8,446 nucleotides of DNA from Thermus sp. JCM 17653 (GTDB lineage: Bacteria > Deinococcota > Deinococci > Deinococcales > Thermaceae). The notes beneath the pieces were generated by a model. It did no database searches. It saw nothing but the letters and a program-made list of their open reading frames with translations, and was not told the DNA's origin. Numbering within the stretch: position 1 is the first letter of the stretch; every line of letters starts with the position of its first letter. The stretch lies in NCBI GenBank assembly GCA_001311585.1, contig BBBN01000063.1:1-8446 (forward strand), given 5' to 3'. A program made the translations under genes and the position numbers. Of this stretch, positions 1-5,595 are shown in pieces.

Positions 1-138
1 CGCCCGGGCCAGGTTGAGGCCCTTCCCGCCCGCCAGCTCCTCCACCGTCTGGACCCGGTGGAGCCTGCCTGCCCGCAAGGGGCTCGGAAGGCGCAGGAGG
101 CGGTCCAGGCAAGGACAGGGGGTAAGGGCCTGGATCAT
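1..138 (-). CDS. PfkB-family sugar-phosphate kinase (1-phosphofructokinase / tagatose-6-phosphate kinase type), N-terminal part
   Basis: The first 46 codons of a minus-strand gene that continues past the left edge. The translation begins MIQALTPCPCLDRLL and contains GGKGLNLARA at residues 37-46. That is the N-terminal PfkB signature (GGKGxNxA) of the LacC/FruK branch, where family members usually begin with a T-x-N-P-x-x-D-R segment. Here the usual Asn-Pro is Cys-Pro, but the substrate-contacting Asp (residue 11) is kept. The ATG lies in an ATGA overlap with the stop of the upstream isomerase gene, so the two are probably translationally coupled. By family, such enzymes phosphorylate ketohexose 1- or 6-phosphates to bisphosphates in the cytoplasm. 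Beside an AgaS-like protein and a ketose-bisphosphate aldolase, tagatose-6-phosphate kinase is the best guess, with 1-phosphofructokinase as the alternative. The ATP-binding C-terminus is not visible. Confidence 0.85.
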   Translation of the reverse strand, partial: MIQALTPCPCLDRLLRLPSPLRAGRLHRVQTVEELAGGKGLNLARA

Positions 139-1007
139 AGCCGCACGGCGTAGGTGAGGTGGCGGGGCCGATCGGGGTCAAGTCCCCTTTGCCGGGCCAG
201 GCGATGAGCGAAAAGCTGGAGCCTAGCCAGGCTCAAGGGAAGCTCCTCCAACGCCCCGGGAAGGCGCACCACCTTGGCGCCCAAAGACTCCATCTCCGCC
301 GCCAGGGGGGCCTCGAGGGGATGGCTCTCCAAGAGGAAGACCACGCTCTCCTCGTCCAACAGGCTCTTGGGCCCGTGGCGGAACTCCAGGCTCTGGAAGG
401 CCTCCGCCCAAACCAAGGCCGTTTCCTTGAGCTTCAGGCTGGCCTCCTGGGCCACGGCCCAGGCCACCCCGGACCCCAGGAGGAAGTACCGGGCCCCCAC
501 GGGGAAGCCCGCCTCCCCCCCCTGGACCTCCCCAAAACGGTCCGGCACGGCGCGCAAGGCTGGGCTCCCCGTGAGGGCGTAGGCGAGGTATAGGAAGGCG
601 CTGGAGAAGGAGCGGGTTTGCACAATGGCCTCTTCTCGCGCTTCGTGCAGGACCACCACCTTGGCAAAAGGCCCCTCCCGGACCTCCCGCGTGGTAAGGA
701 GCCAGGCAGGGCGACCCAGGGCCTCCACCGCCCGAAGAAGCTCCGTGGTCTGGCCCGAGCGGGAAAAGCCCACCACCACGGGAAATCGCCCCGCCGCCCC
801 TGGATGGAACAGGGCCTCCGCAGAAGGAAGAGCGAGGGCTTGCTGTCCGCGGGCGCGGGCTAGGTGGGCCGCCGCCTGGGCCAGAAAGTAGCTGGAACCC
901 GAGCCCAGGAAAAGGGCGTCCTCCCGGGGAAGGCCTTGGGCCTCCGCCAGGGCCAGGGCCTGCCGCCAAGCCTGTGGACTACCGAGGATCTCTTCCAACA
1001 TCCCCAT
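135..1007 (-). CDS. SIS-domain sugar-phosphate isomerase/deaminase (AgaS / GlmS-isomerase-domain-like)
   Basis: A 290-residue intact cytoplasmic protein with two tandem SIS subdomains and no glutaminase domain. The first subdomain has GSGSS (35-39) and SRSGQTTE (82-89), the phosphosugar-binding loop. The second has RYFLLGSG (173-180), then EASLKLKE (188-195) and SLEFRHGP (206-213), the counterpart of the GlmS ExxHGP region. The C-terminus, DPDRPRHLTYAVRL, resembles the GlmS tail. The family aldo-keto isomerises or deaminates hexosamine 6-phosphates. Next to a LacC-type kinase and a ketose-bisphosphate aldolase, conversion of galactosamine 6-phosphate to tagatose 6-phosphate (AgaS role) is likely. 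A fructosamine-6-phosphate deglycase or GlmS-like deaminase is possible. At 290 residues it is shorter than typical AgaS (about 380). The ATG is fixed by AAGGAGG six bases upstream. It overlaps the repressor gene by 29 bp and the kinase gene by 4 bp. Confidence 0.85.
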   Translation of the reverse strand: MGMLEEILGSPQAWRQALALAEAQGLPREDALFLGSGSSYFLAQAAAHLARARGQQALALPSAEALFHPGAAGRFPVVVGFSRSGQTTELLRAVEALGRPAWLLTTREVREGPFAKVVVLHEAREEAIVQTRSFSSAFLYLAYALTGSPALRAVPDRFGEVQGGEAGFPVGARYFLLGSGVAWAVAQEASLKLKETALVWAEAFQSLEFRHGPKSLLDEESVVFLLESHPLEAPLAAEMESLGAKVVRLPGALEELPLSLARLQLFAHRLARQRGLDPDRPRHLTYAVRL

Positions 1008-1707
1008 GGTCTTCCTCCTTGATCCAACCCGTCACCCCGCCTAGGGGCCTGAAGAACCCTACCGCCCCCTCCCGGCCCCACTTCCGGGCCTCGGCCAAGA
1101 CGTAAACCGCCCTGGCACGCTCCGCCAGGGCCTGGGCCACCTGGGCCTCGGGGGTGTCGCGCATGAAGAAACCCTTCTCGTTGATGGCGGTAGCCCCCAC
1201 GAAGAGGAAGTCCAGCTCGGGAACGCGCCGTGCGCTGGCCAAGGCCCTGGGACCCACCAGCTCGTAGGAGTAGGCGTTGAGCTCGCCCTCCAACACGTGC
1301 ACCCGGGTCTTGGGATAGGAGTAGAGTTCCACGGCGATGTTCACCGCATTGGTGAACACCTCCACGGCTTTTAAGCGGAGGGTGCGGGCGAAGGCCGTGC
1401 AGGTGGACCCGCCGGAGATACCCACCCTAGCCCCCTCCTCCACCAGGGAAAGGGCCTTTTGGGCGATGCGCTGCTTGGCCTCCAGACCCTCTTGCATGGC
1501 GCGGGCCATCTCCCCACGTAGCGCACCGCAGGGAAGGTCCGTACCCTGCCCCGGTGGCGCTCCACCAGCCCCGGGCCTCGAGGCGGGCCAGGACGCGCCG
1601 CACGGTGGCGGGATGGAGGCCCAGGCTTACCGCGATCTCCCCACCCCTATTTCACCCCTAAGCTGGACTAGGGACAAGACCCGGGTATCGGCGGCCTTCC
1701 GCGGCAC
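979..1707 (-). CDS. DeoR/AgaR-family transcriptional repressor, interrupted by three 1-base deletions
   Basis: After repair this is a 243-residue DeoR-type regulator. The N-terminal helix-turn-helix is spread over three frames and includes LGLHPATVRRVLARLEARG followed by LVERHRGRVRT, the DeoR pattern of recognition helix then wing. The C-terminal sugar-phosphate sensor domain is one open frame from 1509 and carries GISGGSTCTAFARTL, FTNAVNIAVEL, LEGELNAYSYELVGP and LDFLFVGATAINEKG, matching DeoRC. The three frame breaks fall in C4 tracts (plus strand) at 1639-1642, 1569-1572 and 1512-1515. Each is repaired by one extra G/C. The start is taken as GTG at 1707 (VPRKAADTRVLSL), which lies 7 bases after a -10-like TACACT. 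It is probably the autoregulated repressor of the divergent sugar operons, sensing a sugar phosphate. Domain identity is firm; the exact start and effector are inferred. The C-terminus runs 29 bp into the SIS gene. Confidence 0.8.
1014..1020 (-). promoter_or_regulatory. Ribosome binding site of the SIS gene
   Basis: AAGGAGG on the minus strand, six bases before the ATG at 1007. It lies inside the 3' end of the DeoR-type gene and fixes the SIS start. Confidence 0.8.
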
Positions 1708-1714
1708 GAGGACC

Positions 1715-1720
1715 AGTGTA
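1715..1720 (-). promoter_or_regulatory. Candidate leaderless -10 element for the DeoR-type gene
   Basis: TACACT on the minus strand, 7 bases before the GTG at 1707, where transcription would begin at or near the start codon. Leaderless mRNAs of this geometry are common in Thermus and Deinococcus. No good -35 hexamer lies at 16-18 bp spacing, and there is no Shine-Dalgarno sequence. Confidence 0.45.
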
Positions 1721-1766
1721 GCGGACTCCCCGAGGGCGCGACGGGTCATTGGCGCGTTTTGGCGGC

Positions 1767-1778
1767 TTTTGCGCAAAA
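1767..1778. promoter_or_regulatory. Perfect 12-bp palindrome, candidate operator
   Basis: TTTTGCGCAAAA is a perfect inverted repeat in the 109-bp spacer between the divergent repressor and aldolase genes. It stands out as an A/T-rich patch in very G+C-rich DNA. It sits just upstream of the aldolase -10 and is preceded by an imperfect 10-bp tandem repeat, GGCGCGTTTT then GGCGGCTTTT (1751-1770). Position and symmetry fit a binding site for the adjacent DeoR-type protein. This is inferred from location only. Confidence 0.5.
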
Positions 1779-1803
1779 CCCCCTCCCCCGAGGGCGGAAG
1801 GGG

Positions 1804-1809
1804 TAGAGT
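1804..1809 (+). promoter_or_regulatory. Candidate leaderless -10 element for the aldolase gene
   Basis: TAGAGT lies 7 bases before the ATG at 1817, the same spacing as the -10-like element of the divergent repressor gene. No Shine-Dalgarno sequence precedes the ATG. The -35 position is not conserved (C-rich), so activity may be weak or regulated. Confidence 0.45.
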
Positions 1810-1816
1810 GAAGCCC

Positions 1817-2603
1817 ATGAACGCCCGGGAAGCGGTCCTGCGGGCTTACCAAAGGCGCAAGGCTCTCCTTGCCGTCAACGCGGTGAACCTGGAGACCGCC
1901 CAGGCCGTGGTCCTGGGAGCCGAGAGGGCCGGAAAGCCCGTCTTCCTGATGTTTTCTCACAACGCCCTGCGCTACGGGGGGCTGGAGGAGTTGGCGGCCC
2001 TGGGTAGGGCCATGAAGAAAAAGGCAAAGGTGCCCGTCTACCTACACCTGGACCACGCCCCAGGCCCGGACCTCCTGGAAGAGGCCTTTGCCTTGGGATT
2101 TGACTCCGCCATGGTGGAGGAAGGCCCCCCGGAGATCCTGGAAGAAGCCCGAAGGGTGGCCGGCTCTCGGCCCTTGGAGGTGGAGATGGAGGTGGTGCCC
2201 AAGGGGGCACGGGAAGGGGCTAGGCGTTCCCTCAGGGAGGTCCGCGCCTCGTGGAAAGGGTGCGCCCCGACTGGATCGCGGTGGACCTGGGAACGGTCCA
2301 CAAAAGCCTCGCCAAGAGACCCTTGGACCTGGAGCGCCTGCGGGACTTCGCCTCCCTGGGCAAACCCGTGGTGCTCCACGGGGGCTCCAGCGCACGCACC
2401 GAGGACCTGGAACGCGCCGTGGCCTTAGGGGTGGCCAAGGTCAACGTGGCCACCCGGGCCTTCGCCGCCTTCACGGAAGGGGTGACGGAAGGACTGGGCC
2501 ACTCCCCTCCCGCCGATCCCCGGGCCTACCTAGGCGTGGGGCGGGACCGCATGGCCGCGTGGTCCGGGATTTCCTGGAAAATGCCTTCTTTATAGGGTCA
2601 TGA
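1817..2603 (+). CDS. Class II ketose-bisphosphate aldolase (tagatose-/fructose-bisphosphate aldolase type), two 1-base deletions
   Basis: After repair this is a 262-residue zinc-dependent aldolase-like TIM barrel. By family it cleaves tagatose or fructose 1,6-bisphosphate to dihydroxyacetone phosphate and glyceraldehyde 3-phosphate. Landmarks are VYLHLDHAPGPDLLEEA (catalytic Asp and first metal His), DWIAVDLGTVHK (second metal His), PVVLHGGSS (third metal His) and VAKVNVATRAF (phosphate-binding end of the barrel). It differs from the norm: HLDHA for HLDHG, GTVHK for GTxHG, and a weakly conserved ExELG-like region. It may therefore act on a different ketose bisphosphate. One frame break is at CC 2242-2243 (repair reads EVPRLVERVRPDW). 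The second is near G 2559 (repair reads VVRDFLENAFFIGS and stops at 2603; unrepaired, the frame stops at 2595). The start is ATG 1817, behind a leaderless -10. The open frame extending further upstream is antisense to the repressor and is not used. Confidence 0.8.
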
Positions 2604-2671
2604 ACTAGCCCGTAAGCCCTGAAAGGTCTTCCTGGCTGACCTCGTGCAGAGCCTGACCCCATCTTGCAAGG

Positions 2672-2678
2672 TTATACA
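2672..2678 (+). promoter_or_regulatory. Candidate -10 region for the cyclase-transporter operon
   Basis: TTATACA is an A/T-rich -10-like element about 40 bases before the ATG at 2717, in the 113-bp gap after the aldolase gene. No clear TTGACA-like -35 sits at 17 bp. The CTGACC at 2653-2658 is only 13 bases upstream of it. It is the only reasonable promoter candidate in front of the long operon. Confidence 0.4.
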
Positions 2679-2704
2679 GGGGCGTGGTAAGGTCTTGCCG
2701 GAAT

Positions 2705-2712
2705 AAGGAGGT
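2705..2712 (+). promoter_or_regulatory. Ribosome binding site of the cyclase gene
   Basis: AAGGAGGT, a full anti-16S match, four bases before ATG 2717. It decides this start over an in-frame upstream ATG at 2684. Confidence 0.85.
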
Positions 2713-2716
2713 AACC

Positions 2717-3523
2717 ATGTGCGCTCCCTCGGTGATGGATCAGGTGGCCCGTTCCATTTCCCGCCGGGCCTTTCTTGGGGCTGGCCTCGGCCTCCTCGCC
2801 ACCCGGGCCCTGGCTCAGCAGGAGGTTCAGGGCAAGGCCTTCTCCCGGGCGGTGGACCTCACCCACGAGCTCACCCCGGAGATCCCCCTCTTCCCCGGGG
2901 CCGAGCCCATGCGCATCACCACCCTGGTCACCGTGCGGCAAAACGGCTACTACGGGAACCGCCTGGACCTCTGGGAGCACTCCGGCACCCACATGGACGC
3001 CCGCCCACTTCGTGGAGGGGGCCCCCACGGCGGAAAAGCTCCCCATAAGCGCCCTCATCGCCCCCCTGGCGGTGGTCCACATCCACGAGAAGGCGGCCAA
3101 GGACCCCGACGCCCAGGTGACGGTGGACGACCTCCTGGCCTACGAGAAGCGGTACGGCCGCCTGCCCAAGGGGGCCTTCGTGGCCATGCACTCGGGCTGG
3201 GAGAACCGGTGGCAGAACCCCAAGGCCTTCCTCAACCAGGATGCCTCCGGCACCCTCACTTCCCCGGCTTCTCCCCCGAGGCGGCGGAGTTTCTGGTGCG
3301 GGAGCGGGAGATCGTGGGCATCGGCGTGGACACCCTCTCCCTGGACTTCGGCCCCTCCAAGGACTTCAAGACCCACGTCACCGTGCTCGGGGCGGGGAGG
3401 TACGGCCTGGAGAACCTGGCCAACCTGGCCCAGGTGCCCCCTGCGGGCGCCCTCCTCTTCGTGGGAGGCCCCAAGCACAAGAACGCCTCCGGCGGGCCGG
3501 TGCGGGCGGTAGCCGTATGGTGA
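2717..3523 (+). CDS. Tat-exported cyclase-family metal hydrolase (kynurenine-formamidase-like), two deletions
   Basis: After repair this is a 269-residue protein of the Cyclase family (PF04199), which includes bacterial kynurenine formamidase and other metal-dependent amide or lactone hydrolases. The N-terminus carries a twin-arginine signal: SRRAFLG at 15-21, a hydrophobic stretch, and probable cleavage at ALA|QQ near residue 33. Export of a folded metalloenzyme is therefore predicted. The metal-binding motif HSGTHMDAPAHF starts at His88 in the repaired reading, and LSLDFGPSKDFKTH plus LENLANLAQVPP are typical family blocks. The frame breaks at CCC 3000-3002 (two C missing, exactly inside the metal motif) and near C 3257 (one C missing; repair reads GTLHFPGFSPEAAEFL). 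The last codons overlap the next gene by 7 bp. It heads an operon of two importers, so it may convert an external substrate before uptake. The actual substrate is unknown. Confidence 0.85.
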   Translation: MCAPSVMDQVARSISRRAFLGAGLGLLATRALAQQEVQGKAFSRAVDLTHELTPEIPLFPGAEPMRITTLVTVRQNGYYGNRLDLWEHSGTHMDARPLRGGGPHGGKAPHKRPHRPPGGGPHPREGGQGPRRPGDGGRPPGLREAVRPPAQGGLRGHALGLGEPVAEPQGLPQPGCLRHPHFPGFSPEAAEFLVREREIVGIGVDTLSLDFGPSKDFKTHVTVLGAGRYGLENLANLAQVPPAGALLFVGGPKHKNASGGPVRAVAVW

Positions 3524-4065
3524 TCTCCTGGCTCCGGGTGCCGGAGGAAGAGGAGCTTCCCGAGGAGGTCCGGGCCCTCTTCAGCGGGCTTCGGGAGAAG
3601 GTGGGCTTCGTGCCCAACGTGGCCCGGGCCTTCGCCCTAAGCCCCCGCTTCCTCCTTTGGTTCCGGTACTACGACACCCTGATGCGGGGGGAAGGCCTCC
3701 TGAGCCGGGAGGAGAAGGAGGCCATGGCGGTGGCCATCAGCGGGGAGAACCGCTGCGAGTACTGCGTGGCGAGCCACAAGCGCTACCTCAAAGACCTCAC
3801 CGGGGACCCCGTCCTCCCGGAGGTCCTGGCCGCCAACCCTCGCCGGGCGGAGCTTCCCCCGAGGACGCGGGCCCTGGTGGACTTCGCCCTGAAGGTAACC
3901 CACCGCCACCACGAGATGACCGAGGAGGACCTTAAGCCCCTTAGGGAGGCGGGGCTTTCCGACGAGGCCATCCTCGAGGCCGCCGAGGTGGCCGCCATGT
4001 TCAACTTCACCAACCGCCTCCTAAATGCCCTGGGGTTCAAGCCCAACCCGGAGTATTACGGATGA
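3517..4065 (+). CDS. Peroxidase-related protein, AhpD-like / carboxymuconolactone decarboxylase fold
   Basis: An intact 182-residue cytoplasmic protein of the 'uncharacterized peroxidase-related enzyme' type in the CMD/AhpD superfamily. The redox motif CEYCVASH gives Cys80, Cys83 and His87, the AhpD pattern CxxCxxxH. An N-terminal region (RVPEEEELPEEVRALF...VGFVPNVARAFALSP) is characteristic of this subgroup, and the C-terminal half is helical (LSDEAILEAAEVAAMFNFTNRLLNALG). It has no signal peptide. Family members with this motif can act as thiol-dependent alkylhydroperoxidases, though most are uncharacterised. The start ATG overlaps the cyclase stop by 7 bp and the stop overlaps the ABC ATPase start as ATGA, so it is a fixed part of the operon. 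A role in oxidative or ring chemistry on the imported compound is possible but is inference. Confidence 0.85.
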   Translation: MVISWLRVPEEEELPEEVRALFSGLREKVGFVPNVARAFALSPRFLLWFRYYDTLMRGEGLLSREEKEAMAVAISGENRCEYCVASHKRYLKDLTGDPVLPEVLAANPRRAELPPRTRALVDFALKVTHRHHEMTEEDLKPLREAGLSDEAILEAAEVAAMFNFTNRLLNALGFKPNPEYYG

Positions 4066-4834
4066 GCTTCCTGGAGTTCCGGGACGTCGGCGTGGCCTTT
4101 GGGGACTACGTGGCCGTGGAGGGGGTAGGGCTTTCCGTGAGGGAAGGGGAGTTCGTGAGCCTGGTGGGGCCCACGGGGTGCGGCAAGAGCACCCTTTTAA
4201 ACGTGGCGGCGGGCCTGCTTCCCCCGAGCCAAGGGGAGGTGTGGGTGGCCGGAAAGCCCCTTAAAGGGCTCAACCCCCTGGCGGGCTACCTCTTCCAGCA
4301 GGACGCCATCCTCCCCTGGAAGACCGCCCTGGACAACGTAGCCCTGCCCCTGGTCTTCCGGGGCACCCCTTGGCGGGAGGCGCGGGAAAGGGCCCGGGCC
4401 TGGCTTGTCAAGGTGGGTTGGAGCGCTTCGCCCAGCGCTTCCCCCACCAGCTTTCCGGGGGCATGCGCAAAAGGGTGGGCCTCGCCCAGGTGCTCATCGC
4501 CGACCCCAAGGTTCTCCTCATGGACGAGCCCTTCTCCGCCCTGGACGTGCAGACGCGGCAGCTCATGGAGAACGAGCTCCTCAGGCTCTGGCAGGAGGAC
4601 CGGAAGACCGTCCTCTTCGTGACCCACGACCTGGAGGAGGCCATCGCCCTCTCCGACCGGGTGGTGGTGATGGCCGCGGGGCCCCGCTCCAAGCCCATCG
4701 GGGAGTTCCCCATCCCCCTCCCGAGGCCGAGGGACGTGGCCGAGGTCCGGCTCACCCCGGAGTTTCTCAGGCTCCACCGGGAGATCTGGGAGCTCCTGAG
4801 AGGGGAGGTGATGCGGGCCCATGCGGGGGCTTAG
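4062..4834 (+). CDS. NitT/TauT-type ABC transporter ATP-binding protein, one 1-base deletion
   Basis: After repair this is a 257-residue ABC ATPase that would power the adjacent permease at the inner membrane face. Walker A is GPTGCGKST (36-44), the Q-loop FQQD is near 78-81, the signature LSGGM is at 131-135, Walker B VLLMDEP is at 151-157 with Glu156, and the H-loop His is at 189 (FVTHDLEEAIALSDR). FQQDAILPW after the Q-loop and THDLEEAIALSDRVVVM are typical of the SsuB/TauB/NrtD group of nitrate, sulfonate, taurine and pyrimidine-precursor importers. The frame break is at GGG 4415-4417. One added G gives KVGLERFAQRFPHQLSGG. The start is an ATGA overlap with the previous gene. The 3' end overlaps the permease start by 14 bp. 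Confidence 0.9.
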
Positions 4835-5595
4835 GGTGAGGCTTTGGCAGGGGGGGCTTCTTTTGGGCTTCCTCCTCCTCTGGGAGTGGGCCTCGAGGAC
4901 GGGCCGCATGGACCCCTTCTTCTTCTCCTACCCCTCGGCGATCGCTCAAAGAGTTTGGCGCTGGTTCGCCACCGGGAGGTCTACCCCCACCTCTACGTGA
5001 CCACCCTGGAGATGCTCCTGGCCTTCGCCCTGGGCACCCTCCTGGGCGTGGCCCTGGGGCTTTGGCTCGCCCTGGCCCCGGGGGTGGCGGCCGTGCTGGA
5101 CCCGTACATCAAGGCCTTGAACGCCATTCCCCGGGTGGTCCTCGCCCCCATCTTCACCCTCTGGTTCGGCCTCGGGATCCTCTCCAAGGTGGCCCTGGGC
5201 GTCACCCTGGTCTTCTTCGTGGCCTTCTTCAACACCTACCAGGGGGTGAAGGAGGTGCCCCCCGTGGTCCTGCAGAACGCCAGGCTCCTTGGGGCGAGGC
5301 CTTCCCATCTCCTCCGCCACGTCTACGTCCCCGCGGCGGCGAGCTGGATCTTCAGCTCCCTAAGGACCTCCATCGGCTTCGCCGTCATCGGGGCCGTGGT
5401 GGGGGAGTACCTGGGGAGCGCCGCCGGGCTCGGCTACCTCATCGCCCAGGCGGAGGGGGTTTTTGACACCACCGGGGTCTTCGCCGGGATGGTGGTCCTC
5501 ATGGCCTTCGTCCTGGTGCTGGACGCCTGGTGGGGGCGGTGGAAAGGCGGCTTTTGGTGTGGCGGCCCAAAGAACGGGAAGGAGGTACGGCATGA
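4821..5595 (+). CDS. NitT/TauT-type ABC transporter permease, two 1-base deletions
   Basis: After repair this is a 258-residue inner-membrane permease of the BPD_transp_1 / SsuC-TauC type. It has an N-terminal membrane helix (about 10-24), the TauC-type DPFFFSYPSAI segment, several further helices, the EAA coupling loop ARLLGARPSHLLRHVYVPAA (154-173) that docks on the ATPase, and a typical end, VERRLLVWRP. The first break is at GGG 4974-4976 (repair: ATGEVYPHLYVTTLEM). The second is at CC 5526-5527 (repair: LDALVGAVERRLLVW). After repair the stop TGA at 5593-5595 overlaps the binding-protein ATG as ATGA, which supports the repair independently. Without it the frame would run straight through the next gene and give a spurious permease-binding protein fusion of 580 codons. 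Confidence 0.9.
5579..5586 (+). promoter_or_regulatory. Ribosome binding site of the ABC binding-protein gene
   Basis: AAGGAGGT five bases before ATG 5592, inside the 3' end of the permease gene. It is a strong site, as expected for a binding protein needed in excess over the membrane subunits. Confidence 0.8.

Noticed and set aside
1337..1816. Upstream extension of the aldolase frame, making it 363 codons
   Set aside because: It runs antisense through the repressor gene, its translation has no family similarity, and ATG 1817 follows a -10-like element and matches the aldolase N-terminus.
2624..2642. Rho-independent terminator after the aldolase
   Set aside because: The inverted repeat AGGTC/GACCT has only five pairs, a nine-base loop and no following T run.
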